64,000 nt of DNA from Siderastrea siderea (GCA_964030785.1 OZ034968.1:30240186-30304185); one strand, 5' to 3'. Numbered from the stretch's first letter, positions 33,677 to 45,594 are shown. Translations and numbers: made by a program. Notes: generated by a model not told the origin, from the sequence alone.

Positions 33677-33826
33677 ATGAAAAACATAACTGACGTTCAG
33701 GCTGAAGACACATCAATAACGGAGAGCACTAAAGACCTGAAATCCGTACGCTTCCCTTCTGCTTTCCCGTTAACTGAGATTGTTAACTTCTCTTGCAAGA
33801 AAATCAATGAAATCAGCAAGTGTTAA
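33677..33826 (+). CDS. Small unrecognised frame behind a CCAAT/TATA promoter
   Basis: The frame starts in a fair context (ACACCATGA) and encodes 49 residues beginning MKNITDVQAEDTSITESTKD, ending NEISKC and a TAA stop. It is hydrophilic, with no signal peptide or membrane segment. It matches no family I know. The promoter-like cluster just upstream is the main reason to list it. It could instead be the first exon of a longer gene, or a chance frame. Confidence 0.25.
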   Translation: MKNITDVQAEDTSITESTKDLKSVRFPSAFPLTEIVNFSCKKINEISKC

Positions 33827-34847
33827 AGAATAAGATCATGGTAGACAAGGTAACAGCAAAAAGAACTGCTTATTTGTAATTAAATGGAATTTTATTGCCT
33901 TGAAATCTTATTGCTTGCATGACACCGCATTATTTTCAAGGGTTCCAACAATTCGTTTTGAAACAAAAACTTCACTTCGCAAAAACGGACTTAAATAATA
34001 GTTACAAAATAATTTCTTTAACAAGCAAAAGGCTATCAGAGAACAGACGAATTCAAATTATTAAGTACTTTTTTATGTGGGCAATTTTTTTTCATTATGC
34101 CTTTCACTTTCAAATAGTTAATTAAACCCTCAGTGAAATATTTACCCACAGATGCAACTGTTTGCTTCTCTATTTTTGGTTACATAAATCATCTTCACTT
34201 TTTTCATCATGACTTTGTTGTTGACTTTATCAAGGCAGCCGAGTGCCTAAAATTAAAGAATATCTCATGAGAGCTTACTTTTCGAACGTTAACTCCGATG
34301 GCATTTTACCAGATATTTTCCTAAACACTCTGAAACGATGTTTTAAGCAGCGTCTGGGGTGGGTATCCTGCAAATACAGAAATATAATCCCCCCCCCCAC
34401 CCCCACCCCGTTTGTAAGCCCACCCAAAAATAAGCCAGGCCTTACAATCATAATTTTACGGTATGTTATTGAACTGGCGTGAGGTCCGGATTGGGAAGAT
34501 TTTGGTGGAGTGCCTTTTTGGACCGAGCCAAAAGCCGGAACATCCAAAAAAAAGAACGAGACCAATTTGTTCCCAATGCGGAGCGAACAAGGCAGTTCAA
34601 CAAAGCATTTATTATTATGGCTCTTTACAAATTTGCGAACAGCAAAGCTTATTTCTTACTAGTAAGCACGTGCTACAAAGACAAAAGAAGGGAACAAGCG
34701 ATTTTCGTAATGTCATTGTCACAGAGGGTTTTGCCAAAATTATAGAAAAGAAGGCAAGAACAAGGTTTCTGCTTCACACAAAACTATCCCCTCCACAAAA
34801 ATTTTTCGTGAGCGGTCCGTATAGGAAAATTTGGACCGCTCAATGAA

Positions 34848-34895
34848 CCAATCAGAAAGCTCCTTTTCAGCGCGGACCAGTTCAGCTATATAATA
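34848..34895 (+). promoter_or_regulatory. Second CCAAT/TATA promoter-like pair
   Basis: CCAATCAGA at about 34848 is followed by TATATAATAA at about 34888, about 120 bases before the piggyBac left end. No frame directly downstream is convincing. If it is a real promoter, piggyBac has inserted into its transcribed region. From 33827 to 34847 no gene is supported; a C-rich run lies at about 34390-34410. Confidence 0.35.
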
Positions 34896-35009
34896 ACCGC
34901 GGGTTAGGCCTCCAACGAAGACATTCTTTGGGCACATCACGCACTCATCGGAAAAGAGTGGATTGCGTGTCGATCTCAAAGAACGTCTGTTGGAATTAAG
35001 TTAACTTAA

Positions 35010-37701
35010 CCCTTATCGTGCGGCTCCCGGAATATTCCGGATTTGCGAGTACGTCCATATGGACGGATCCCGGAATATTCCGGATTCCCGAACACCATTG
35101 TTTCTTGTCGGGAAAGCTCGGCCAACCTCGAGCTAGGGTAAGGACTACGTCATACCAATACACAAGGGGCATAAACAAAGCACCCGACAGAGAGCCGAAG
35201 TCCAGAAGATAATAATAGATGTGATTAGCATAAAAATAGTTCGTGTTCGCGTGATTAAAAAAATTCAAGATGGCGACTGGTATCACGTTTGTTGATGAGG
35301 GAACTATTGATGAAGTTTACGGCGGAGAGGACAGTGCAGGAGATGAAAGCTCGAGCGATTCTGAAAGTGGAGAAGAAGAGAGTGATGAAAGTGAAGAAGA
35401 AAGCGACAGAGAAGAAGAAAACGAAGCAGACAACTGGGTTATTGGTGCTCGCGAACCGACTCGACTCGACTTCACAGATGATCAAGGCTTGAACACGGAC
35501 CTTCCAGACAATCCTTCCTTCTCGGATTACTTTAATCTGCTTTTCCCTGACAACCTATTTGAAGATATAGCCAGGCAAACAAACAAATATGCCAGGGAAA
35601 CTCTTGCTTATCTACGAGGAAGGGATAATTTGCCGCCAAACTCACGATTTAGAAGTTGGCCTGAGAATGGCGTGACATCAGGTGAGATAAAAGCATTTCT
35701 TGCCATGACTATCGCAATGGGCCTTGTAAACCAGGAAAATATCCAGGATTATTGGTCAACTGATGAGGTTTTGTCGACCCCCTTTTTCCCTGAAATAATG
35801 TCAAGGGATAAGTTTATGAACATTTTAACATTCTTTCACTTGTGTGACAATGATAATTATGTTCCAAGGGGACAGGCTGGCTATAACCCTGTGAAAAAAC
35901 TTGGCAATGTATTTAGTGTTGTCACTGAAAATTTTTCAAGTGTTTGGAAGCCAGGAAAAAATGTTTGTATTGATGAAGGGATGATTCCCTTCAGAGGAAA
36001 GATACATTTTAAGGTCTACAATCCAGACAAGCCTGATAAGTATGGAGTGAAATCATATCAGTTGTGTGACTCCAGCAATGGTTATTGTCTGATGTTTGAA
36101 ATTTACACTGGTGTAAATACAGATCCACCCAGTGCTAAGGGTAAAACCTACGATTTAGTGATGAGGCTTATGCAGCCATACATTAATGCAGGGCGGTGTT
36201 TGTATGTTGACAATTATTATACATCACCAACATTGTTCACTGATTTGTATCAGTTGGATACTGGAGCCTGTGGAACAGTGCGTCACAGGAAGGGTATTCC
36301 CCATGCATTCAGGGTTGCTCAGGTGAAAAACAAGGGTGACAAATTTATCATGAACAATGGAACTTTGTTAGCAGTCAAGATTAAAGACAGGAAAGTATTC
36401 CAGATGTTGTCGACTGTGCACTCGATTAATGAGGTTCAAATTGGACGTAATCACCATGCTACTGGACGTCCGCTTACAAAACCTGAAATTGTTCATGAGT
36501 ACAACAAGTATATGGGAGCCGTTGACAGGTGTGATCAGATGGTTGCATATTCCTGTTTTAGGCGACGCACCATGAAATGGTGGAAAAAAGTATTTTTTCA
36601 CCTGTTCTCTTTATCAGTGCTAAACAGCTACATCTTGTATAAGGAGAAAACAAGATCACCTGTGCTACAGAGAACATTCAGAAGGGAGCTTGTAAAGGAG
36701 CTTATCACTAGTTCTGGTATTTCTTATTCCCTCACTCCAAGAGGTTGTCCGAGGAGGTCTGCAGAAGGTTTGACCCGACTGGAAGCTGGGAGGCATTTCC
36801 CCGAGAAGATTCAGGGAACTGGGAAGAAGTCCAACATAAGCCGGTCATGTGTTGTTTGCTTTCCTGCCCAAAAAAAGATTTTGGCAAGAACAGGAGAGAA
36901 GAGGAAGAGGTCAGGAAGAGAGTCCTGTTACCAATGCACTGTCTGTAAAGTGGCCCTTTGCATTCAAGAATGCTTTCAACTCTATCATACTGTTCAGGAC
37001 TTTGTTGCTGCTTACATAAGGAGACATGATGCAAACAATGATGATAATGATGACAATTAATTAATTAATTAATTAATCAATCAATTTTTTAATATAATGA
37101 ATTTGCTGGTGGTGCTTCTTTTTGAAAAAGTCTTGTATGCATACATATGGGTGCAGGCAGATAACTGGTCTGCATCCCTATTGGACTTTTTCATAGTAGA
37201 AAAGAAATCCTTGTACCCCACTAATTTAGTTAAGCTCAACAAATTTACTCGTGTCAATTTATTTATATAATATATAAACTTTCAGCTATGATTATAAAGG
37301 ATTTTCATTCACAGAAAATTCTAATAACAATAACTATTATTGTTTTATTAGACTGATGTTAGTGGGGAACTCTAATTATCATTTCTGACTTACATTGACA
37401 CTCTGGAAAGATACTAATAAGATTTATATTTTGGAAATTTATAATTTTTACACAGTTTTTATCAAAAAAATATTATTTGGAAGTTCAAAGTTTTGCATAT
37501 ACATCCTAAAAGAGTGTTTTATTAGCAGAATTAGAAAGAGGATTTATTAAGCTTTAATTTGATATATAGGATGTAGGAAATTGCTGCATAATTGACTGTA
37601 CACAGTGAATTAACAGACTTGTTGATTTGTAGCCATGTTTATTGAGAAAAAAAGTCAGTTTCAGGGAATGTTCCCGGATCTGGCTGTCAGCATGATAAGG
37701 G
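35010..37701 (+). mobile_element. Complete piggyBac DNA transposon, 2,692 bp
   Basis: TTAA flanks both ends (35006-35009 and 37702-37705), the fixed target of piggyBac. The left terminus is CCCTTATCGTGC; the right terminus is its near-inverse, ending GCATGATAAGGG. Inside the left end are two copies of the palindrome CCGGAATATTCCGG and a GTCCATATGGAC palindrome. A related GGAATGTTCC motif lies inside the right end. The transposase frame is uninterrupted. After it, 37061-37660 is A/T-rich untranslated sequence with a TTAA microsatellite at 37058. The intact ends and frame imply recent activity. Confidence 0.9.
35270..37060 (+). CDS. piggyBac transposase, 596 residues, intact
   Basis: It excises and inserts the element at TTAA sites in the nucleus by hairpin chemistry. 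The N-terminus (about residues 18-55) is very acidic, rich in Asp, Glu and Ser. The DDE_Tnp_1_7-type core carries CIDEGMIPFRGK with Asp235, YVDNYYTSP with Asp314, and VDRCDQM with Asp419 and Asp422. These correspond to the three catalytic aspartates and accessory aspartate of the family. A KWWKK motif follows. The C-terminus is a cysteine-rich domain (SCVVC, then CYQCTVCKVALC) like the zinc-binding, end-recognising finger of piggyBac. Length matches the usual ~600 residues. The start ATGGCG is in a good context, and no upstream in-frame start is needed. Confidence 0.95.
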   Translation: MATGITFVDEGTIDEVYGGEDSAGDESSSDSESGEEESDESEEESDREEENEADNWVIGAREPTRLDFTDDQGLNTDLPDNPSFSDYFNLLFPDNLFEDIARQTNKYARETLAYLRGRDNLPPNSRFRSWPENGVTSGEIKAFLAMTIAMGLVNQENIQDYWSTDEVLSTPFFPEIMSRDKFMNILTFFHLCDNDNYVPRGQAGYNPVKKLGNVFSVVTENFSSVWKPGKNVCIDEGMIPFRGKIHFKVYNPDKPDKYGVKSYQLCDSSNGYCLMFEIYTGVNTDPPSAKGKTYDLVMRLMQPYINAGRCLYVDNYYTSPTLFTDLYQLDTGACGTVRHRKGIPHAFRVAQVKNKGDKFIMNNGTLLAVKIKDRKVFQMLSTVHSINEVQIGRNHHATGRPLTKPEIVHEYNKYMGAVDRCDQMVAYSCFRRRTMKWWKKVFFHLFSLSVLNSYILYKEKTRSPVLQRTFRRELVKELITSSGISYSLTPRGCPRRSAEGLTRLEAGRHFPEKIQGTGKKSNISRSCVVCFPAQKKILARTGEKRKRSGRESCYQCTVCKVALCIQECFQLYHTVQDFVAAYIRRHDANNDDNDDN

Positions 37702-37882
37702 TTAAGGGTGGATTGGGGGAATGATTAACATTCTCACTAGTTCCATGCATTGAACAAAAAGAGCCAGACTTTAATCTGTGCACAAAATCATTTACACAAA
37801 ACTGGAGGCAAAAAAAGACAAACTTTTTTATTCTACAAAGTTTGCACGTTAACACTAGTTCGTGGACCCGCACATCATGACT

Positions 37883-40800
37883 TCAGCAGTGCCACAGGCC
37901 AAGCATCAAGCATGCTATCATCCAGGACACGCTGACCAAGAGAGTTGAGCCAGCGTTGCATTCATCTTTATCACAGCAGGCGAACTTACAATCGTCTTCG
38001 GTGTTTTCATTCATGTGATCACAGGCCTTTTTTCTTTCCTCGCAGATCGTCGTATTGCCACATTCGTTCGCTACGTATTTATGGTCCCCCTTTTTAGTCC
38101 ACGTCCTCATGCAGCGATCCATTCCTTCCACGCAGTACTTTAAGTTCTTGTTTCTGTCGAATTCCAGGTCAGCCTTTGTACATTTCATCTCTAAACCATT
38201 ACATAGGTAGCACTTAATACAATAACCTGCGATTAAAAACATGCCAGTAATTGACTAGGAGAAGATACAGTAAAGCTGATGTGTAGTAGTGCCCAGTGGT
38301 CTCCCTAGAAGCGCGAGGGGGAAGCTTTGTTACTGAGTGATGGAAGGTAGTTCCGTAAGGTCCTGAAAGTAACGGATCACCCTACTTTCAGATTTAGCGG
38401 CCTTTTTCTATCGCTACTAAGTTCAGGAGATCGTTACGCGCGTTTTAAGGGCCATTTCATTCAGGATAAAAGAGTGACAAATGATTGAGCACACTTGAAA
38501 CGTTTATTTGAAAGGTAACTATTAATCTCTCGGAGCAATCAGTCTATCTTTTTCATTCTTCCCCATTCTTAGTCTTTTGGTGTCTCTCAAAGGCGCCCTC
38601 ATTTGGAATTTTGGTGCGTAGTATCCGGTGGTATCTAATATTCCTCATCTGTTTAAGTCTCGTTCTCACAGGAAGAAAGTTACGATTTTGGTCGTTACTT
38701 TCGGAGAATTGTTCCATTTGGAAGGTTGCTGATTTCGTGATTTATTAAATAACGGTCGAGTGTATTCCTCTTTCTCTTTTACCCAGCCTTCCGGCAGCCA
38801 TATTATGAAAAGAGATAACCGAAGAAGAGCCAGAAATTTATTATTGAACTTCATTCAGTTCATCATAACCGTCTTACTACCATGGGGGCCAAAAGGTAAA
38901 CAAGTATTTGAAAATTATTGTGCATCTTCGTACTAGGAAGAGACAGCATTTCTATATTAAGCAATCAGTTCGATGAAATCCCTTTTGAACTGACCAGTGA
39001 AATGAATTTTAGCTGAATAGTGTTGCAGGTCACATGCAGTAGTGGCGACGAGTTTTTTTAGGCCTGCGTCAGCTTAGCCTTATAGCGTCAGCCGGAACCA
39101 AGAAAAATGAGGTTGTGAAGAGAGTTTATCTTACTGAGGGCGTTTACAGGCAGGACAGGCTGATTCTCAAAAAAATACACTGAAGAAATTTCAACTCGAA
39201 GAGTTTGCAAGAAGCTTAGAAATGAAACAAGGATTGTTTCAACCCCGCCGGTCAATTGTTTCGTCGATTCCCTTCAGGTCGAACTCGTGACCTAGAAAAT
39301 GGACGATCGAGTTGTTTTAACTCTTGAAAGAGTTATTTTAGTAGATTTAAATCGTCTTGAGATATCACCTTTGATGTCACTGCAAATTTCCCATACTGAT
39401 CAGACTGATCAGTTAATTTTGGAGATTTTTTTCCCCATAGTACAGTACTTATTGCCTGCTGTGAAAAAATCAGAAACTTTCCTACGATGGTCAGATCCAC
39501 CGATTGACTCTTATTACCTGCAGGCCTGTCTTTGCTTTAATGTTGTAAGGGGAAATAACTTCATGAACGCTGATAGAGATAAGGCTTTGCTTCCGCTCAT
39601 TACAAAAAGCAGGTGCATGGCTTGTTCGTTTGGGATCAACAAAAGGGAATTTAAAATGCATTTAAACTTCACTTCGTAATCTTTCTTTTCTGGTGATTTT
39701 GTATCGGAGGTTGATTTTTAAAGAGGCTTATTCTTTATTGAATCATGTGTAGCTTCTTGAATTCGACTTTAGTTTGTAACTTCTAGAAATATGACTGCCA
39801 CTTGAAGTCTTGAAACCGATTCGACAGATATGAATTTTGATTAAGTTTTTACGCGAGGCAATAGGGAGGTTTAACTAGTGCAGTTTCTTTCTCTCAGTAA
39901 GGTGGATAAACTCGACCACTGACTTATACAGCTGCCTAATTAAAAAACATAAAGTTCGTTTGCGGGAAGTTGCAAACAACTAAACATTATTAATTTATTG
40001 TCCGTCTGCAGGAAGTAGGCCAACTCAACTACATAACCTGGGGCCCGTTTCTCGAAAGTTCCGACAACGTTTAGAGCCCGGAAAGCTATTTTATGAGCGC
40101 AAGGTTTACCTTAAAGATTCAAATTTTGTTGGTTTTTAAAACTAAGCAGTAAAATTGTAAGCTGATGAAAGAAGTGAAGCTGGTTTGCGGGCTGAAAGCT
40201 ACACACCAATTCTATGGATTTTGATTTTAAGATATAGGTCGATCCGGGCCAGAAAATGTACCGGGTCTTTCGAGAGACGGACCACAGGTACCCATTTATC
40301 AAAAAGTGTATAGCGTTTTCCTTTCTAGGCCTTTTTGTTTTGCTTAGTTTAAGAATGTTTTCTATGTGATAATTACAAGAAAGGTTTTAAAATGGACACG
40401 TTGTAAATTGCATCTCAAACGGGCCATATTACCATTCGACATTAAAAACACGCCGTTATGAGCTTGTGATAATAGTTTACTGTCAATTTAAAGAGAAACC
40501 GGTAAACTGAGATGATGAAAAGCCGGGTCGCTGATACTGGGGACGTTTGAGAGAGATCGAGACTGACAACGATATCAGCTTTGTGGCTTTGTAGCTAGAG
40601 TAATTTGACTCCTGGAAAAAGTTTGGTATCTTGTGAAGTGGTCAGTTACAAGAGGTGGTAGCACAGGGAGGTTGGACTGTATTCAACGCACGAATTTCTT
40701 TCGAAAAACTTTTTTCAACAACTTTGATTAAAGAGGAAAATGTCAAACAGGCGGAAATCGTGACTAACCGCTTACACGTAAGATTGATAACCGTAGACCG

Positions 40801-41250
40801 TAGACCTCCCTTCTTGTCTTTACGTTCGACTTCTTCAGTTAAGAGAAGGTTTCCCATTGTACTCAACTGGAAACCGAACCCGTCGGAGAAAAGATAAAGG
40901 ACTTGGCTTTGCCAAAAAGCACGACTGAGGTGCCTCTAGTGTTGATTTTTAGAATGGAACTGTTTCTCTTTTCCTTTGTCAAGCCTTCTGAATATTAGTT
41001 TTTGATCTCCTTCTTGTCATAAACTGCGGCTAGTCGCAGAGATGGAATTTTTGTGAACTTTTTATGCATGCTTTTCAAAAGCAGAGGGTGAAATCGGAGT
41101 TTTTGCAGAGGCAAATTTATAGGGGCACTTCGCAGGTGTTCCTGAGCAAAAAACGAGTAAACTCGACATACTTTTCGACAAACAAATATTGGACTCACCA
41201 GTTCCGAGAACAGCGAAGACAACGAACAAACTAAACAAGGGGTACTTCAT
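37883..41250 (-). CDS. Ly6/uPAR-like GPI-anchored protein (minus strand)
   Basis: Two exons: 41250-41199 (MKYPLFSLFVVFAVLGT, GTGAGT donor, phase 1) and 38226-37883 (GCAG acceptor). Joined they give 131 residues with a ~2.97-kb intron. The mature part opens CIKCYLCNG and ends with the classic Ly6 signature ACCDKDECNAG. A hydrophobic segment follows (LLVSVSWMIACLMLGLW), as for a GPI anchor. The single-exon domain differs from the split domain of A1-A4, so this is a separate subfamily. The link between the exons rests on matching phase, strand and a good signal peptide; no transcript confirms it. An unpaired plus-strand signal exon lies inside the intron. Confidence 0.78.
38805..38895 (+). CDS. 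Orphan phase-1 signal-peptide exon
   Basis: An ATG frame of 30 codons begins with a basic stretch (MKRDNRRRAR) followed by a hydrophobic core (NFIQFIITVLLPW). It ends at a GTAAAC donor in phase 1, the same phase as every other Ly6 signal exon here. No Ly6 domain exon follows on this strand before 49136, which already has a nearer first exon at 46928. It could be a distal alternative first exon, a remnant, or chance. Confidence 0.35.
39299..39679 (+). other. Unrecognised 126-codon open frame
   Basis: This is the longest plus-strand frame between 37.1 and 49 kb. It begins MDDRVVLTLERVILVDLN and contains IVQYLLPAVKKSETF. I recognise no domain, and there is no signal peptide. It lies inside the intron of the minus-strand Ly6 gene. 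It may be a chance frame or a decayed exon. Confidence 0.15.
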
Positions 41251-42559
41251 ATCTTCTTCGTCTCTACTTCTCCCTTGTTGTTTTGTCGTCGTCTTATTGT
41301 GTTCCAATAAGAACAGTGCTTTATTAAGAACAACATCCAGCAAATCTTCAACCAATAAGATCTTGAGAAAATCGAGACGGGTGAAAATAGCCCGAAACTG
41401 AGTCTCTAAGGCTGTTTAAAAACAGCGGGAAGTAAATCCCATATTCGCGAAAACAGTCGGTTTGGAATCCAATCGAAAGCAATTATATTAATCATAACAA
41501 TTGAATGGGTTTTAAACTGCCTTTATCAAAACTCTTCACATCATGTGCGAAGTCCTGGAGGGTGCGAGACTTAAACAGTTAAATGGATGTTTCAAAACCG
41601 ATCTGTTTTCCATACAGGTTAGCTGAGTCCGTTTTGCTATATTCCTTGACTGGTCTTCTGATTTTCGGCTTTCAGTGGAACGTCCACGCGTAAAAATTTT
41701 TAATTTGGCGTTTAGAGTGAAAAAGAACCGAATGCAAATGTGCTAGCAAACAAACACTGAATTTTTTGCCCTAGCACCTGTCACAGTTCCTTCTGTTAAG
41801 CGTATGCTTTCCATACCTTGAGCCTGATACTATTCTTCCAGAAGTAAAAAAAAAACGTAAATAGCACTGAAAAGGTTTTAAGATAAAGCATCGTTTTCCT
41901 CTATTTTATTGAACGTTTTCTTCAATTTGGCTTCTAAATATTTATTTATCAAAAGGTTGTTTTAAAAAGGCAATGGTCCAACAAAGCAATCAACTGAAAC
42001 AAGCTGACCTTAATTCGACAAAAGCTTCAATAGCTGGAGGTAAACAGAACAATAAACAAAGCGACATGTGCAAGGTCGGCATATCTGAAGTTTCAACAAA
42101 AGTGCCCCACAGAAACTGTTAGTAAGGGAACAGCGGGTACTCAGTAATTATACAAAAACTGCTTTCGTTTTTCCTTGGTTTATGTGCTCATCAAGAACGA
42201 ACATGCAAAAATGCTTCAGGCGTCCCTCTGTTGTGTGTCAACCCTAGTTGAAAAACACTATATGAACATTTTAAAGAATGTAAACAGCTGGCTTTCCGTG
42301 GATTATACATCTTTTTCTCTACAACAGTGTCAACCATCACCGTTACTTAGCAACCGTGGTATTTCCACAAAAGTCGTCGTCAAAACGGTTGAATACTAAA
42401 AAAAAATGCTTGATATCATGTATTCAACCGAACGTGCCACTAATAATACATGGTGGCACTTTCATCTGATGGATTTTTTGAATATGTGTAGATTGTTTGG
42501 GACATGGATGCATGGAACATCGCCAGCTAAGTTCACCCCCAAGCCGGGTGTTCCGAAAA

Positions 42560-44405
42560 CGCGGGGTCGGGGTGCGGGGTGCGGGGTCAAAAAAACCAAA
42601 AAAATAAAAAATAATAATAATAACAACAACAACAAAACAACCGAAATAAAAAGGAAACAAGAAAATAACTAAATACTTTGAAAAAATTAAAATACAAGAA
42701 AATATGAAAATAAAGCGAGAATTTGATTCTCTTGACTCTCTTGTGAACCAATAAATAAATGACGAGATATTTATCATTTTACAATGATGTGTGAAACACT
42801 CTTTCTTGCCTTAATTTGATTTTTTTCCTTTTTTTTTTTTGCATTTTTCACTTCAGTTTGTTTGGCATAAAAATATATGTACAAACGTTTTCTGCACGTA
42901 GCGATATTTATATTGCAGCCAAAATGAAACTGAACGGTATATCGTCCTGCGGCGATCGGAACCGCAACTTACACTTCCCACGATGTTGATTTCACGCACG
43001 AAAATAAAATCTGGCACTATTCTAAGCTTATTGCATGAAAACTCGAGGAGCTATTGGTACTCGAGGAGATGCAGCTATGTCTGTACAAAACAAGGCATTA
43101 AGAAGTTTATTCTTTCTGTGGTTGTTGCGTGAGCAGAACAGCCGATACCAGGTTTCAACGCGAAATTAAGCGACAATTTAGCCGGGATAATTTCGAGAAA
43201 AAAAAGTTTTGGAAAAGAATTCAAATCACTTGAATAGTAAATTAAAGACAAATTTTGTATATCCAGGGAATAACATACAAAAACCTCCAAAAAAAAAAGG
43301 AAAACTACTTGACGTTTCATGGTAAGCTCTGTATGCTCTGTAGTTTCGCTGTCTAAAGTTCAAGAGATTTATAGCATAGTGAACACAGTGGCAGGACCGA
43401 GGCCAGAAAAAAATTATGACTGAGGCAATGTCCATGGTTAAATTCTCTTCCTAGGTATTTTGGGTGTAAAACGAAAAAAATGACTGAGAAAACGAAAAAA
43501 ATTACTGGGGCAAGTGCCTCGGTTTGCCTCATACTAGCTACGGCCCTGAGTGGTGTATACATTCGATGATAGACTGACCAAAAGACATTATAGATGTCTA
43601 AAGATATTAGCACGGTGAACAGTGATGTGGATAATAGACTGACCGAAGGATATTGCAAATGAAGACTGTTGTGACTTTGAAACAAAATGAGATGTCGTGA
43701 CTTTCAGAACAAACATATACCGGGTATTACAACAAAGAGCTGAGGACGCGGCTTGTTGTTCTGTACACGCAGTTTAAGAAATATATCCGGCAAGCTAGTG
43801 AAATAAAATTCATACAAAGCTTTTTATAATAGTCACGAAAACAAATTCTTGCCCCAAACCCACCCGCAAAAATATAATGGTCCACCCCTTACTGGCACTG
43901 GCATCTCCTCGAGTACCACAGTAAATAGCCCTCGATTCGCATGCAATGAAAAAAGTGCACGATTTGATTTTCGTGCGTGAAATCAACATCGTGTAAACCG
44001 CTAACATAAGTAACTAACTGGCTCGGATCGCTCAGCTGCGGTTCATTTTGGTCACAGAAGCGGTGAAATGCATCAGAAATAAAATAAATTTTAAAAAAAA
44101 CAGTGAGTGAAAAAAGATTGTTCCAAACAGACCTCACGATTATTACAAATGATTATTACAATTTCTCGTTATTTATTCATTCGTTCGCGTGACAGTTAAA
44201 TATTTAATTCTCGTCTTATTTTTGTATTTTTCTTGCATTTCTTGATTGTCTTTTTAAGTATTGAACTATTTTCTTTTTTCCGTTTTATTTCGGATGTTTT
44301 AAAATTTGTTGTTGTTGTTGTTATTATTTTTATTTTTTCGGTTCTGTTGACCTCGCAGTCCGCACCCCGCACCCCGCACCCCGTAGTCCGCACCCCGACC
44401 CCGCA
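42560..44405. repeat. Large foldback inverted repeat, ~500-bp arms
   Basis: The left arm (about 42560-43075) and right arm (about 43898-44405) are inverted copies. Matched landmarks are GCGGGGTCGGGGTGCGG, the AATAATAACAACAAC run, GTTGATTTCACGCACGAAAA and GGTACTCGAGGAGATGC, each with its reverse complement in the right arm in mirrored order. The spacer is about 820 bp. It resembles a Foldback-type element or an inverted segmental duplication. No coding frame is supported. The remaining sequence 41251-42559 shows nothing recognisable. Confidence 0.65.
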
Positions 44406-44710
44406 TTTTTGGACCCCACCCCCCACCCCCCAAAGCCTCATTTTAATTCTTTGCGTGCATTTGGCAACTTGGCACTGTTTTTGTGTTGGTAATCTGTTCA
44501 AATTTTCTCAGTGCTTTGAAAGTTCGTTGAACTGATGAGGATCTTAACAGCAGGCCGGTTCCAATTCGGAACTGAGGCTTTCCTTAAGGGTGCAATTACA
44601 GGAATTGAGGTTGAATTTCTTAAGTACGTCAAATCACACCATGCCATGGGAAGAGGAAAAGCCTCTGCGATAAATTTGCTTTGATCCTTTGCTGATTGGT
44701 CTTTGATGCT

Positions 44711-45566
44711 CGGGGAACGGGGAACGGGGAACGGGGAACGGGGAAACGGGGAATCTTTAAAATGGGAATCTTTAAAATGGGGGAGTCTTTAAAAGCAGGA
44801 ATCTTTATCTCTAAACAATTATTTGTAATAAGCCTCACTTATAAGCTAAGATACATGGATCTCTTGAAACGAATTATAAATATTGAGTTCAAGACATGAA
44901 ACGCTGTAATAACAATTCCTCTTTTTACACGATCCCATGATGCTACAAGTAAAATTCGCTGGCATCTCATGGTCCTCATGTAGATGATTGTTCGATCTCA
45001 AAGTTTGATATATTATTTGAAAGCTTAGAGATTATGGGTTTTTCTAAGCGAAATGTATTTTTAGCTAAAGAAAGGTTATAAACGACGAAAGTGAGCCGCT
45101 TTTACTCAGCATCTGGGCGACTGGCTGCAACCAGATAACATGACATATATTCGCAAGCCAGTACTGAAGCAACGGATTGAAAATACACACTAACAACTCA
45201 AGTAACTTCTTCGTAATAAAAGCATTCTTTTCCGACTTGCTCGATGAAGAACGTCTCTTTGATGGGCTTAATTCACGAGCATCATGCCTTCTTGAATCTA
45301 CGCACCAAAAATTCAGCAAAAATTCAATTGCGCGAACGAATTTTTAACCCTTTGCTTCAACTACGTGACAATCCCAGGTATCGATACCAATTTCATTTAT
45401 TTTAGAGTGACCTTTTTAAATATTTCACCCAGTTTTAAAGATTCCTTATTTTAAAGATTCCCGCTTTTAAAGATTTCCCATGTTAAAGATTCCTCATTTT
45501 AAAGATTCCCCGTTCCCCGTTCCCCGTTCCTCATTTCTCGATTCCCCGCCGCTCCCCGCTTTAAAG
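44711..45566. repeat. Pair of inverted simple-repeat arrays
   Basis: The left array has GGGGAAC units followed by AATCTTTAAAATGGG units. The right array (about 45430-45566) carries TTTTAAAGATTCC units followed by CCCCGTT units, the mirror image. About 630 bp of single-copy-looking sequence lies between. The arrangement suggests a foldback element whose ends consist of minisatellites. Confidence 0.6.
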
Positions 45567-45594
45567 ATAACCGTGACACTGAAACAAAGAAGTG

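Noticed and set aside
34463..34846. 127-codon plus-strand frame upstream of piggyBac
   Set aside because: No domain or signal was recognised, and overlapping frames of similar length exist in the other phases.
42424..42777. 117-codon minus-strand frame with hydrophobic runs
   Set aside because: It is produced by the A/C-rich simple repeat in the left foldback arm.
43075..43320. Minus-strand signal-like start MKRQVVFLFFLEVF
   Set aside because: The nearest donor (GTATGT) gives phase 0, which does not fit the Ly6 acceptor at 38226, and it lies in the foldback spacer.
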